Counted from the first letter of the stretch, positions 41,825-52,620 are shown. The stretch: 64,000 bases of DNA from Paguma larvata (GCA_030068075.1 CM057826.1:64391312-64455311), one strand, 5' to 3'. Made by a program: numbers and translations. The notes: generated from the letters alone by a model not told the origin.

Positions 41825-42025
41825 TAGCCATTCATCCACTGTCCATGACATCATCACCCTTTCAAAATTTCTGCCATAACACTTACTACTTGCTGATTTA
41901 CCTGCCCATCCCTAGCCCCAATAAACTGTAAGTTTTTGTTTAGTAGAGTTTTTCCAAAGTCTAGAATAGTGTTTGGCCCATAGAAGGAGTTCAATGAATA
42001 TTTGTTAGATGAACAAATGGAGTTA
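41825..42025 (+). repeat. L2 LINE 3' end
   Basis: 'CCCCAATAAACTGTAAGTTTTTG', 'CCAAAGTCTAGAATAGTGTTTGGCCCATAGAAGGAGTTCAATGAATATTTGTTAGATGAACAAATGG' closely follow the L2 terminal block 'cctagaacagtgcctggcacatagtaggcgctcaataaatatttgttgaatgaatgaatg'. Confidence 0.75.
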
Positions 42026-42060
42026 ACTCTTATCCTCATTAGACTTTTGTTGATTTATCT

Positions 42061-42290
42061 TCAAACCTTTATTGAGTTATTACCATGTATTTGGTATTGT
42101 GCTACATGCTGAAATTTCAAGATGAATAAGTCACAATCCCTGCATGGAAGGAGATAAACATTTAAACAAATAATGACAATATGTTCGTAATTTTGGGAAA
42201 GTAATTTTGCCTCTCTGGGCTTTAGTTTTCTCTTATATAAAATAAAAGTATCAGACCAGGTGATCTTAATAGCTTTTCTCATATTATGAA
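42061..42290 (+). repeat. Ancient SINE/LINE cores (L2/L3-like then MIR)
   Basis: 'TTTATTGAGTTATTACCATGTATTTGGTATTGTGCTACATGCTG' with 'AATCCCTGCATGGAAGGAG' fits an ancient dispersed repeat (tttattgagcacctactatgtgccaggcactgtgctagg...). From about 42180, 'TTTTGGGAAAGTAATTTTGCCTCTCTGGGCTTTAGTTTTCTC' then 'ATAAAATAAAAGTATCAGACC' matches the MIR core. Both are short and old. Confidence 0.65.
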
Positions 42291-42583
42291 ATATGTGTTG
42301 TGTTCATGATATATGCACACAAATATTTCTTATTCATTGCTTTTCCACTGGAAGAAATGAATGCTGGGAACCAGAATAGGCTGGTTATTGGTTTGTGATC
42401 AGTAAATACCATGGGCCTTAAGGGTGTGGCATTGTCATATTGCAAATATTTCAGAAAACCAGCCTCTTGTTTTGATCCAGATGTAATCCACTCCAGGTGT
42501 AAGCCAAATGGAAGCAGCCTCCATGATAAGTGCAATACAATAATAAATCCAAATAAGTGTAGAAAAAGAAACTGAAGTTTATT

Positions 42584-42691
42584 AAAAAACATTTTTTTAA
42601 GTAAACTCTACACAACATGTGGGTCTCAAACTCACGACCCCGAGATGAAGAGTTGTTGCGTGCTCCACCCACTCAACCAGCCAGGAACCCT
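42584..42691 (-). mobile_element. Short SINEC copy with clear TSD
   Basis: Only about 108 bp. On the minus strand: GGGTTCCTGGCTGGTTGAG, 'CTCGGGGTCGTGAGTTTGAG', 'ACATGTTGTGTAGAGTTTACTTAAAAAAATG'. It has head and B-box-like region but no CT-rich middle. TSD GAAACTGAAGTTTATT (42568-42583) and GAAACGGAAGTTTATT (42692-42707), one difference in 16. An old, compact subtype. Confidence 0.9.
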
Positions 42692-42859
42692 GAAACGGAA
42701 GTTTATTGGGCAATATTTAAATGACAATTCTTGTTTGTTTTTTAGGTATACAAGAAATACATAATCCAGTCAACATAAAAAGTATAGAACAAAAAGCAAA
42801 AGAAGACCTTTTTTTTTCTTTTGACTTTTGAGTAGCATTTAATGGATGAAGTGGCATAT

Positions 42860-43221
42860 TTATTTTCTATGCTGCAAAACAATATTACCACAAGCTTAAT
42901 GGCTTAAATCAACACACAACTATTACTTCTAGGTGTCTGTGGGTCAGCAGCCCAGCCGTGGCTTAGCAGGGCTGCTCCTGCTCGGTCTCTCACAGACTGC
43001 AATCAAGATGTGAGCTGAGACCGTGGGTAAACACCAACACACAACTGGTTTAGGCTTTCGTGGAGCTGAAAACCTAGTGATGATAAATACACGATGTACT
43101 GTCAGGGGAGGGGAGTCAGAGTCCTGGCCTTCTATAGAGGATACTGGTGGCTGTGGATATTCACAGAGAGTACGGGGCCACAGAGGACATGAAGGGCATC
43201 TGAGCTGGAACTGGGCCAGGC
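42860..43221 (-). repeat. Old LTR-like repeat, MaLR-related
   Basis: 'TCTATGCTGCAAAACAATATTACCACAAGCTTAATGGCTTAAATCAACACAC' and 'GGTGTCTGTGGGTCAGCAGCCCAGCCGTGGCTTAGCAGGG' match the antisense form of the dispersed repeat also seen at 3200 and 62352. The right border is vague. Part of the 164-codon plus frame (43023-43517) runs through it and is not a gene. Confidence 0.55.
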
Positions 43222-43380
43222 TCCATCTTGTCCTCTCTACATCTGTTCCTCCTCACCCCGTCCTCCTTTCCCTCCTCCCCCACTGCCTCCCCTTTGCCTC
43301 CCCACTTCACGTCCTTCCCACTCCTCTCCTCTTTCTTTTGCAAAAGGCCTTCTTCCCTACCAGCTCCTATTTCCTGTCCC
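43222..43380. repeat. Pyrimidine-rich low-complexity stretch
   Basis: CCTCCTTTCCCTCCTCCCCC, CTCCTCTCCTCTTTC and similar blocks; mostly C/T on the plus strand with scattered purines. It biases both overlapping frames toward Ser/Pro/Leu or Gly/Glu/Lys. Confidence 0.8.
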
Positions 43381-43414
43381 AAGTCAAAGGTTTTCTGTGT
43401 AGCCTTCCAGGTGT

Positions 43415-44250
43415 TTTTTTCTGTGTATATATATATGTGCATGTGAAAATATGTAGGATTCTTTGGGAGGTTTTATATTGTATATATTTTCTGATTTTTG
43501 CTTTTTTCCTCACATAAAATATATTTTGGGAATCCACATAGGTAAATAGATCTCTCATTCTTGTTATCTATTGTATTACACTTACAAAGTAGTTGTATAT
43601 ACAGCTCATTGTTTTCCTATTAAGGGATACTTAGGTTGTTTGTTATTGTTCACTTTTACAAACAGTCTTTCAGTGATCTTTATGCATGGATCTTGTGCCT
43701 ATTTCTGAAGAATGGATACCTTGAAGTGACACTTCGTTCGAAGTGGTCAAATGGTAGGTATCTTTAAAATTTTAGAAGATACTATCTTATGACTCTTCAA
43801 AAAGGCTACAGTAATTTGCATCTCCACTACTGAATATAACAGTATCCATTTGCTCACACTCCTGCCAACACCAAATATTATCAATCTTTTAAATTTGGGG
43901 ATTAAAAATTCAGTCTTATTTTTGTTCTAATTTGTGTTTAGTTTGGAGGTTGCCAAATGATAATATTCAATGTTATTACTTATTTTCCGTTTATGAGGTG
44001 AAATACTGTTACAAATACTGCTTCTCTTCATCTACTATTTGGTGGTCCAGTGATGTACTTTGTACACTGAATAAATACTTAATACTTGATTCTTTCCATT
44101 TATTTAATATTTATTGAATTCCTCCTTTTATCATTTCTTCTTTTTCTATTGGGCTGGTTATGTTTTTCTTACTGACTTCTAGAAACTCTTAATATTCTAT
44201 TGCTATAAATTCTTTGCATATTATATATGTTGGAAAGATTTCCTTCGACT
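43415..44250 (-). repeat. Old L1M fragment (ORF2 3' part)
   Basis: Antisense L1 text: 'GGATACTTAGGTTGTTTG', 'GTCTTTCAGTGATCTTTATGCATGGATC', 'TTTGCATCTCCACTACTGAATATAACAG', 'CACACTCCTGCCAACACC', and on the far side 'TTTTTCTATTGGGCTGG' and 'TAGAAACTCTTAATATTCTATTGC'. The continuity is broken at about 43940-44105 by a 165-bp unit that belongs to an L1M 3'UTR. Confidence 0.65.
43940..44105 (-). repeat. 165-bp unit, copy 1
   Basis: From GGAGGTTGCCAAATGATAAT to TACTTGATTCTTTCCATTTA. It shares about 165 bp with 45104-45265 (for example ACTGCTTCTCTTCATCTACT, TCCAGTGATGTACTTTGTAC). It interrupts an older L1M ORF2-like context. Confidence 0.85.
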
Positions 44251-44479
44251 TTGTTGTTTATTTTGAATTCCAAACATATTACTTGCTACTCAAAAGTGAT
44301 GAGATGGTAGGTCAGAGTGGCCAAAACGGTCTTGCTATTTGGTATGACAAGGTATTCTGAGTTCATCTTGTATACTCTTTTCTCCTGGACCCAACAGAAT
44401 CAACCATTTCTCTAATGCAATCTTATAAATAATAAAACTGATGCTTCTTTATAGCTTAAATTTGCTTTTTGTATTTTGT

Positions 44480-45480
44480 TCTTTTAAAAATCACTTTATA
44501 GTAAAATAGAGAAAACCACATAAAACAAATACAGTTAGTGAATTGCATAGACACCTTTGTAACCATCGCCCCAGGTCAAGAAATGCAACATGTGCCTCCC
44601 ATATGCCTGGACTCTGTCACAATTACCTCTTTCCAACAAAAAAAAAATAGCCATTATACTGACATTACCACCTTGTTGAACTTTAAAAAACCGTGTATCA
44701 CTACTGTATATTTTTCTAGACACTATAATTTAGTCATACCCACTTTTTAAGAAATTGGGTACGTCATTCAAATTTTTTAATCCACAGATTCCGTCTTGAG
44801 TTTTTCTGTTTTCTTACAACTTTATTTGTAGAAAGACCTGAATTGTTTGACTTGTAGAGTTTCCCACGGTCTGGATGCTGCTGACTGCACACTCATGGTG
44901 CATTTAAACACATTTTTCTGTCTTATGTATTTCCTGCAAATTGACAGTTGGATCCAGAGCTTAGAAATCTGGAACTGGTCAGAAATCTGGTTCAATCTGC
45001 TTGATAGAGGCTGAATTCTGTCACGAGGAGCCTTGAAAAATTTGGCTGTCTCTTTTCTGTTGAGTAGCCACCGCTCCTTATGCCTAGATCCATTAATAAA
45101 TTGGAGGTTGCCAAATGATAATACTCAGTGTTATTATTTATTTTCCATTTATTAGTTGAAATACTTTTATAAATACTGCTTCTCTTCATCTACTATTTGG
45201 TTGTCCAGTGATGTACTTTGTACAGTAAAGAAATCCTTAATACTCGATTCTTTCCTCTCCATTTATTTAACATTTTTCCAGATAAAGTTTTTACCCCCTA
45301 CCATCTTCCAAAGGTATCAAATTAATTTTAATATCATTATGAGCTAATGAATTTAAAAATATTTGATGGGTTTCAATCTATTGTAATTATTCTCCTTATG
45401 AAGTGCAAATTTTCCTAATTGTGGCTGGTGAGAGCCTCTACAAATTTTGTTGGTGTCCTTTGTTATGACACTAGTCTTAG
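44480..45480 (-). repeat. Old L1M 3'UTR
   Basis: Antisense L1M 3'UTR blocks in order: 'GTAACCATCGCCCCAGGTCAAGAAATGC', 'GTAGAGTTTCCCACGGTCTGGATGCTGCTGACTGC', 'GTCTTATGTATTTCCTGCAAATTGACAGTTGG', 'TCCATTAATAAATTGGAGGTTGCCAAATG', then 'TATCATTATGAGCTAATGAATTT' and 'GATGGGTTTCAATCTATTGTAATTATTCTCC'. Strongly diverged; may be two adjacent L1M pieces. Confidence 0.75.
45104..45265 (-). repeat. 165-bp unit, copy 2
   Basis: The counterpart of 43940-44105 in the same orientation about 1.16 kb away. Here it sits in its natural L1M 3'UTR context, so this is the likelier original context for the shared sequence. Confidence 0.85.
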
Positions 45481-45489
45481 ATCACATCC

Positions 45490-45959
45490 TTGTTGTTTGG
45501 TATGGGCAGTAATTTTCCAAGGCTGCTATAACAATGACTACAAACGCGGTGGTTTAAAACAACACATAATTGTTTTTTTCTAACCCTATAGGTCAGAGGT
45601 CTGAAATTTTTTTGCTGGACCAAAATCAAGGTATCAGCAGGGCAATTCTCCTCCCAGTAGCTCTTTTGAAAAACCATGTTTTCTGGCTTTCTCCAGCTTC
45701 TAGAGGAATTCCTTGTATTCCATGGCTTATGTCCCCTTCTGTCATCTTCAAAGCCAGCAGTATCTCATCTTGCTTCAGTTTGCACATTTTCTTTTCTCTT
45801 CTGCATCTAATTTCCCTCCTGAAAGGACATGTTAAATTATATTTAGGGCTCTCATGGATAATCCAGGATAATCTCCCCATCTCAAACATTTTAACTTAAT
45901 CCCATCTGCAAAGTCCCTTTTGCTACATGAGGTAACATTCACAGGTCCCAGGGATTAAG
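45490..45959 (-). mobile_element. MaLR-type (MLT1-like) LTR, main part
   Basis: Complement of the LTR type at 30826: 'CAAGGCTGCTATAACAATGACTACAAACGCGGTGGTTTAAAACAACACATAATTG', 'GGTCAGAGGTCTGAAATTTTTTTGCTGGACCAAAATCAAGGTATCAGCAGGG', 'ATAATCCAGGATAATCTCCCCATCTCAAAC', 'ACTTAATCCCATCTGCAAAGTCCC', 'AACATTCACAGGTCCCAGGGATTAAGACTAGATATTTTG'. It is cut at 45959-45972 by an L1 and its last bases reappear at 47304. Frames at 45570-45899 and 45626-45889 are shadows. Confidence 0.75.
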
Positions 45960-47026
45960 ACTAGATATTTTGTTTTTAACTTTTTGAGGAACCTCCATAC
46001 TGTTTTCCACAGCGGCTGCACCAGTTTGCATTCCCACCAATAGTGCAAGTGGGTTCCTTTTTCTCATTATCCTTGCCAACACTTGTTTCTTGTGTCTTTG
46101 ATTTTAGCCATTCTGACAGGTATGACATGATATCTCATTGTGGTTTTGATTTGCATATCTCTGATGATGAGTGATGCTGAGCTTCTTTTCATGGGTCTGT
46201 TGGCCATCTGGGTGTCTTCTTTGGAGAAATGTCTACTCGTGCCTTCTGCCCATTTTTTTGTCGGATTATTTATTTTTTGGGTGTTGAGTTGTATAAGTTT
46301 TTCATATATTTTGGATACTAACCCTTTGTTAGATATGTCATTTGCAAATATATTCTCCCATTCAGTAGGTTGTCTTTTTGTTGATTGTTTCCTTTGTGTA
46401 GAAAAGCTTTTTATTTTGATGTAGTCCCAATAGTTTATTTTTGTTTTTATTTCCCTTGCCTCAGGAGACATACCTAGAAAAATGTTGCTTCGACAGCATC
46501 AGAGAAATTACTTCTAAGACTTTTATGGTTTCAGGTCTCACATTTAGGTCCTTGATCCATTTTGAGTTTATTTTTGTGTTTGGTGTAAAAAAGTGATTCA
46601 GTCTCATTCTTCTATATGTAACTGTCCAGTTTTCCCAACACCATTCATTGAAGACACTCTTTTTCCCATTGCATATTCTTTTTTCATGGGGTTGTTTCAG
46701 GGCTTTCTATCCTATTCCAATGATCAATGTGTCTATTTTTATGCTACTACCATACTGTTTTGATGACTACAGTTTTGTAGTATAACTTGAAATCTGGAAA
46801 TGGGATACTTCCAGCTTTGTTTTCCTTTTTCAAGATTGTTTTGGGTATTCAGGGTCTCTCGTGGTTCCATACAAGTTTTAGGATTATTTGTTCTCGTTCT
46901 GTGAAGTATACTTACCATGATGAGTACTAAGTAATATATAGAATTCTTGAATCACTATATTGTACACCTGAATGAAATATAGTACTTTATGTTAACTATA
47001 TTGGAATTAAAATTAAAAACTTAATA

Positions 47027-47148
47027 TGAGGCGACTGGGCAGCTCAGTCGGTTGTGTCTGACTCTTGATTTTGGCTCAGGTCATGTTCCCAGGGTCATGG
47101 GATCGAGCCCTGCTTTGGGTTCTGCACTGAGCATGGAGCCTGCTTAAG

Positions 47149-47204
<56 letters not shown>

Positions 47205-47266
47205 CCCTCTGTCCCTCTCCCCAGATTGTGCTCTCTCTCTAAAATTAAAAAAAATCTTAAAAATTT
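47027..47266 (+). mobile_element. SINEC (tRNA-Lys SINE) with long (CT)n
   Basis: Head GAGGCGACTGGGCAGCTCAG, GGTCATGTTCCCAGGGTCATGGGATCGAGCCC, an expanded (CT)n of about 26 units at 47151-47202, then the A-rich tail. A perfect 17-bp TSD, AAATTAAAAACTTAATA, lies at 47010-47026 and 47267-47283. It inserted into the A-rich 3' end of the L1. Confidence 0.96.
47151..47202. repeat. (CT)n microsatellite inside a SINE
   Basis: About 26 uninterrupted TC units in the CT-rich middle of the SINE; likely length-variable. Confidence 0.96.
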
Positions 47267-47303
47267 AAATTAAAAACTTAATAAAAAGTACTAGATACTT
47301 TTT

Positions 47304-47327
47304 GGGGGCCATTATTCAACCTACTCT
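47304..47327 (-). repeat. MaLR-type LTR, terminal piece beyond the L1
   Basis: TTGGGGGCCATTATTCAACC followed by TACT is the antisense form of the LTR start (ggctgaataatggccccc). It completes the LTR interrupted at 45959 and proves the order LTR, then L1, then SINE. Confidence 0.75.
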
Positions 47328-47880
47328 AGTATGGCAAGCTATTCCAGGGCCAACTATCTAGTACATTTCCTGCCTGGAGCTAGAATCAACTGTTTCTCCA
47401 TGTGCCTTTAATTTCTTTTAGTAGGAAATGGTATTTCAGGATCACAGTCTGGGACCAGGGGTACTCATTGCTATCAGTTGGTCATTGTTTCCAGGCCTTT
47501 TCAGGGGATGGAATTCATTCTGATATTTCCAATACAACTTCAAGACTTAAAGGCTTTACTTGACATCTTCTAGAATACATCTGAATCTCCTGCCTTCCAC
47601 ATTGACTTCTCAAGAACTGATTCTCATAGGCAATGAGAATCATTCCTATTCACATCTTCATACATATTAATTTCAAAATGATGATATTAATACTACCACT
47701 ACCACCAATATGAGTTCTGAAAAGTGTTTAAGCGGTTGTTTTCCCCTATCTTTCCCCCATTAAAAAAAAGTGGTTTTGTTATATCTACATTGTCAGGTCA
47801 CATAGCCATGGCATACTTTAATTTCTCCTCCTTAATTCTTATTTAGTCATAATCCTCCAAGCAAGTATATATTTAATGCT
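47328..47880. other. Unassigned sequence
   Basis: No gene or confident repeat recognised. Confidence 0.45.
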
Positions 47881-49180
47881 CACCCATAATCTTTATGTGA
47901 ATATCTTTCTAGATTTTTAGATTATATGCAATTCTTCTGTAGCATAGGGTCATGGAAATAATGTTCTCTGAATTCTTGCATGTTGATAACATCTTGTGTG
48001 TGAATTTTATACTTGAAAGTTAGTTTTACTAGATTAAATACCTAGGCTTGCACTTTCTTTCCTTGAAAAACATGTATACTTTTTTTTCCCCTTCTGGTGC
48101 AAAGGTTGCTGCTGAGAATTTGATTGTAATCTGTCTTTTCCCCCTAAAGATTATTTTCTCTTTTTGCCTTGATACTCAAGTCATTTTTTTTCTCCCTAAA
48201 GTCTCATAATTTTATAACAATATATCTTGCAGTTGGTCATTCTGGGTCATTATTAACATGTAAATAGTATACTTTTAATCTTCTTACTTCTAATTCAGGA
48301 AAGTTTTCATGAAATATATACTTTTGTATTGTGTTCACTTGTTTGGTTTTAATATTCAAGCAATCCTATTATCTATATGTTGGCTCTTTTTTGCTTATCT
48401 TCAGTATTTGTTACTTTATAACTTTCTTTATTTCTTTTCTCCTATAACTTATTATCCTTAAGGTATTTTGTATTGTGTTTATTTGCTCTCATGTCTCCTC
48501 TGGCTTAGTCTTCTTTTTTAAAATGACCTTTTCTTTTATTTTTCATATTTTGCTTAAATCTTTCACCTTCTTTTTGAGTTTTTAAAATTCTGAATTATGT
48601 TGTTCTTTGAAATCTTATATTATTTTCTTAATTTTTAGCTTAATTTCATTTAGGAGGTCTTGTTTGGACCTGTTTTGTGGTCCATATCTTGCTGGCATGT
48701 TTTTATTGTCTAGAGGATACTATTCTGTTCTTCTCTCCTTTTTTCTTCTATATCTTTGTATTGGAATTGACTTAGATATTTTCCTTTTGCTCGTATTTGT
48801 GTGAAACTAGTTTTCCTAAACTTTCCAAAGATGTGACTCAAGGTAGCTTTCTTAATTTCTTACTGAAACACAGATTCACTTACTTTTTTGAGATTTCCTG
48901 GCTCTTTTCCCCTTCTCTAACTTATCTGGATCCTCTCTTTCATTTGTGTCTATTGTCCAAATTCTCGCTGAGTTTTGATTTCACTCTAAGAAGTTTCTCC
49001 CAAATGTGGGGTTCTCTCCTGAAAGGGAATTCTGGTTGTTTGTTTTTGACAACTCATGTGGCCCAGACTGCTTCAGTCCTTTTCAGACTTTACTATAGGC
49101 TCCTTGGGATCATCCACTACTGGACTGGGCAAATTGCTTTCCTGTTTCTCCTGCTGTTGTCAGGCCAGCTGGTCTGACTT
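47881..49180 (-). repeat. Old LINE remnant (L1M/HAL1-like)
   Basis: 'GAAAGTTAGTTTTACTAGATTAAATACCTAGGCTTGCACTTTC', 'GGTTGCTGCTGAGAATTTGATTG', 'GATTATTTTCTCTTTTTGCCTTG', 'TCTCATAATTTTATAACAATATATCTTGCAG', and 'AGCAATCCTATTATCTATATGTTGGC' are the antisense text of an old L1-class element, in the order also seen at 10120 and 27050. Frames at 48607-48804 and 48797-49177 are shadows of T-rich DNA. Confidence 0.45.
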
Positions 49181-50106
49181 TCCAGGAATACCATGCACTG
49201 TTGTGCTTTTTCATTTCCAGACTCATTAGACATCCCCTAGCTTCCCTGAGTGTTCTCCCACACAGGAACTGGTGCCAGGTAGATCTCGTGGATGTCATTA
49301 ATTTATTGTTACCTGCTTCTATCTGTGGATTTGTGGGGCTATTTTGTCACCTGGTTCTGATGCAAAAGTTGTTTTGTTTTCCCATCTAGTTGATTGTTAT
49401 TTTATGTAGAGATTCAAGGAGATTATTCAGAAAAGTGTTTTAATATATAAACGTGATGATATAGCCCCAGTGAAATAACAAATTGGATTATTTTATAAAT
49501 AGTACATGATGTTATTCTTCTCTTTTTAAAATGAAATGCTGTGATTCAGTGCCAAAAATGTTTAATACTTTATTTCCCAACCCAGTATACAGAAACAACC
49601 AATACTTAAACATTTCTTTTATTAAATATGATCTGTTATGGAATTCTGTAACATATCAATTAATTTTATATATTCCAATAATTATTCTCTTCAATCACCT
49701 ATTGTTTCATCTTCCCACCCTCAAAACCTATACACAACAGGAAAAATATAAAAACTTGTAATTATACCACTGACTCTCTGAGATAATGTACAGTAGTCAT
49801 ATTTAGTTACGTTTGATGTCTATGCATGTGCACTATTTGCTAAAATTTGCTAGTTAATATCAGGGCTATACTCAAAAAATAAATAAAAAATTAAAGATAA
49901 TTTCCCAAGAGCTTTATAATGTTAATTTATAAACAACATGAGAGACAATAAAATTTAAAGATTAAGAGTAAATGCACAAAATGGCCTATTTGTAGTTAAG
50001 CTTCTGGAGAATTCTGTGTACAATATAGTCCATTTGCTAGAAAATTGACATGAACAATGGATGTTCAACCTCTCCAATGGGCCTTGAGTCACTTGACAAG
50101 TTTTTT
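49181..50106. other. Unassigned AT-rich sequence
   Basis: No gene or confident repeat. AATAAATAAAAAATTAAAG at about 49878 resembles an A-rich retroposon tail but has no recognisable body. Confidence 0.45.
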
Positions 50107-50120
50107 AAAAATGCATAGAA

Positions 50121-50286
50121 GGGTGCCTTGGTGGCTTAGTAGATTAAGCATCTACTCTTGATTTTGGCTTGTGTCATGATCTTACAGTTCATGAGTTCGA
50201 GCCCCACATCAGACTCTGTACTGACAGTGCAGAGCCTGCCCATTGCCTACTCATGCTCTCTCTCTCTCAAAATAAATAAACTTTTA
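50121..50286 (+). mobile_element. SINEC (tRNA-Lys SINE)
   Basis: Head GGGTGCCTTGGTGGCTTAGT, 'GTGTCATGATCTTACAGTTCATGAGTTCGAGCCCC', short CT-rich part, tail AAAATAAATAAACTTTT. A perfect 14-bp TSD, AAAAATGCATAGAA, lies at 50107-50120 and 50287-50300. Confidence 0.96.
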
Positions 50287-50300
50287 AAAAATGCATAGAA

Positions 50301-51047
50301 ATCAAACTATGACAAGTTGTGGAATTTTAGTTCATTCCTTATTTTCTTAGAAGGTGTGGATATTAATTTCTAGTATAATGTGTTACAAATAAGAAAAATC
50401 TGTATTGCTGCTCTTTGTGTGAACTTTTTAGCCCCATAGTCACTGCTTCCTGGGTCTTGGGTGACATATATCTTAAGAAAAGTGGAATAGCCATGGTAGA
50501 TATTTGCCATTGTCCCAAGTGTGTGCTGGAAATTGATAGTTCTTTGTTTATAGGGGATTTGTTCTTCTAAAATTGTATTTTTATCTTCTTATATATACTA
50601 ATCCACAGGCTAATCAATAGAGTTGAAGGTTGTAAGATGATAAGAAATAAAAGATTATACAAATATTCAGATCTGAAAAGTTCTCAGTGTTTGCTAGAGC
50701 CCTCTTGGGAGTGCCCTGTCACCATCTCTTGAGGCTACATCTGGCAGAAGCAGCTATTTCCAACTGTATCTTGCCAGGTCCAGATTCTGGCCCTTCTAAC
50801 TGCTGACCATTCCTGATGTGTGCATTGTAAATGGCTTTAGCTCCCAGTCCTGCAGTCTTTCTGAATTAGCTCAGTGATATTTCCAGCTGCTGGGAAGATG
50901 TTCCTGTCAACAGAACATTATGTTCAGAGTGGCTTGATCTGTGTGGCCTGCTTCCTTCTCCTCAGGACAATGAATTCACACTGGATACTCTTTGCCCTAG
51001 GTTTCTGCTACATGCAGAAAAGTTGGCTTGGCAACTTCGTGTGGGTG
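50301..51047. other. Unassigned sequence
   Basis: No gene or confident repeat. The 91-codon plus frame at 50874-51149 runs into the AT microsatellite and lacks a domain. Confidence 0.45.
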
Positions 51048-51144
51048 ACCAAATATATATATATATGTTTGTCTACATATATATGTATATGTTTATATGT
51101 ATGCATAAACATATATGTATATGTATCTATCTATGTATATATAG
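51048..51144. repeat. (TATG/TA)n AT-rich microsatellite with hairpin
   Basis: Alternating TA/TATG units. An 11-bp inverted repeat, TATATGTTTAT (51086-51096) and ATAAACATATA (51105-51115), is separated by an 8-base loop. Tyr/Ile/Cys-rich frames here are repeat translations. Confidence 0.9.
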
Positions 51145-52215
51145 CTTAAGTATTCATGCAATTTCCCATTATATAGGGAAAATCTCACTGCAATTCATTG
51201 CTAACTGCATCTGCATGGCCTCTGGTTGTTTCAGGCACAGTTGTTTATCCTCATTAATCTTTTGGTGCAGTAAGCACTTAGTGGAGTCACTTAGTGTTCC
51301 AAAACGAAATAAATGACACAGGAAATTTGATGGGGGACTAATTATAAATTTGCGGTTGGTATATAGGGGACCCACAAGGGTGATGAAGGAACCCAGAGTT
51401 AGGAATAGTGAAGCTGTTACCACTGTTAGGCTGGAAGGGATGAGAGGAGAGGATGAGGGAGAGGTTATTGAAAGCCAGAAGGATGATCATAGGGCACACT
51501 GTCTTGAGACAACGAGTGATTTTCTTTTGAAGGACACAGCCAGGTTCAGGTGACTCTCCAAGAAGAGAATTAGAGCAATAATACCCTGGCCTTGTTCTCT
51601 TTCCTCTTTATTTTCTATCTGAACATGCCCATTGGCTGAACCCAACCAGAAGCCAAATTTCTTGAAAGTCTGTTAGGTAAAAGCAAGGTGGAAAGGAGAG
51701 AGAATGGTGCCTTAAGTAAATAGAAAATATCCAGTACATTAGCTGTTTGTCTCATTAGAATAGAGCTATCTCAGGCTAAACATGTATCCCGGTGTAATAT
51801 GATACATCTCGTGGCTTATGCACATGTTATCCTGATTTAAGAATATCTCCTTCTTACTATTAAAACAGAGAGAAAGCATTATTCTTACCTATGTCCATGC
51901 TGCTAGCTAATAAGGATGATTTTTATTCCCATATTCTCTCTCCTTTAAATATTACTCATTAAAAAGTAAACCAAAGAATTTGGAAATAAAAGGCAAACTG
52001 AAAAAAACCCCACTATTATTCTATGTAAATTACCTATAGAATTATTTGTAGCCACCTATTTATTTTTATTCTCACATCTGTGTGTAATCAACTATGTCCT
52101 GAACTTTATTCTAGACTTAAAATGATAGCACTAAGCACCCAACTCATCTTTGCCAGCCATAATGATGAAATAAAAAAGATCATTCATCTATTACCATGAT
52201 GATTGATTAAGTATA
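51145..52215. other. Unassigned sequence
   Basis: No gene or confident repeat recognised. Small frames (51169-51423 minus, 51350-51553 plus) lack domains. Confidence 0.45.
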
Positions 52216-52620
52216 TGTATCAGTCAAGACAGGTTGGATTATGCAGCTGTAACAAATCCCTGAGATCTCAGTGGCTTAAAACAAGAATACACCCAATGAG
52301 TCCAGCAGCAGATTTCAGCTCTTCACAGTCATTCAGGAACCCAGGATACGGTCTGCACCACCACCCTTGACACTGCCATTTTATGATATATTTGTATGAT
52401 CAACACAGCAGCAGACCTCTGTAGGGTCTCATGCCAGTGCTTAAATATTTCAGCCTGAAAGAGGCACTCAGCACTTTTTCCCATAACATTGGCCATAAAT
52501 AGTTATTAGGTTCTGCTCAAGCATAGGTGTGCCAGAAGGTGCAGCCTTCTGTGTCCAGGAGGAAGAACTGAATATTAATCAGCCCTGATAGCGTCTACCG
52601 CCTTATGACATTCCTTTTTG
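52216..52620 (-). repeat. Ancient interspersed repeat, family not named
   Basis: 'CAGTCAAGACAGGTTGGATTATGCAGCTGTAACAAATCCCTGAGATCTCAGTGGCTTAAAACAAG', 'CAGGAACCCAGGATACGG', 'GTAGGGTCTCATGCCAGTGCTTAAATATTTCAGCCTGAAAG', 'CATTGGCCATAAATAG', 'TTCTGTGTCCAGGAGGAAGAACTGAA' follow a common mammalian repeat (agtcaggacaggctaggttatgctgcagtaacaaac...ctcagtggcttaacac...). Probably LTR-derived; I cannot name it securely. The strand is by analogy with other 'gtggcttaaaacaac' copies. Confidence 0.55.

Larger units (their letters stand above)
45972..47289 (+). mobile_element. Carnivore L1 with 5' inversion (twin-priming structure), carrying a SINE
   Basis: The 3' part (46907-47026 plus the tail 47267-47289) reads on the plus strand: 'CATGATGAGTACTAAGTAATATATAGAATTC', 'CACTATATTGTACACCTGAATG', 'TATGTTAACTATATTGGAATTAAAATT'. 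The 5' part (45976-46906) is ORF2 in the opposite orientation (minus strand [35 protein letters not shown], then stop-broken). The target repeat ACTAGATATTTT (45960-45971) reappears as ACTAGATACTTTTT (47290-47303), and the host LTR continues across. One insertion event with an inverted 5' segment explains this. Confidence 0.8.

Noticed and set aside
43023..43517. Open frame of 164 codons, the longest on the plus strand
   Set aside because: It runs from an LTR-like repeat through a pyrimidine-rich stretch into old L1M sequence; composition, not selection, keeps it open.
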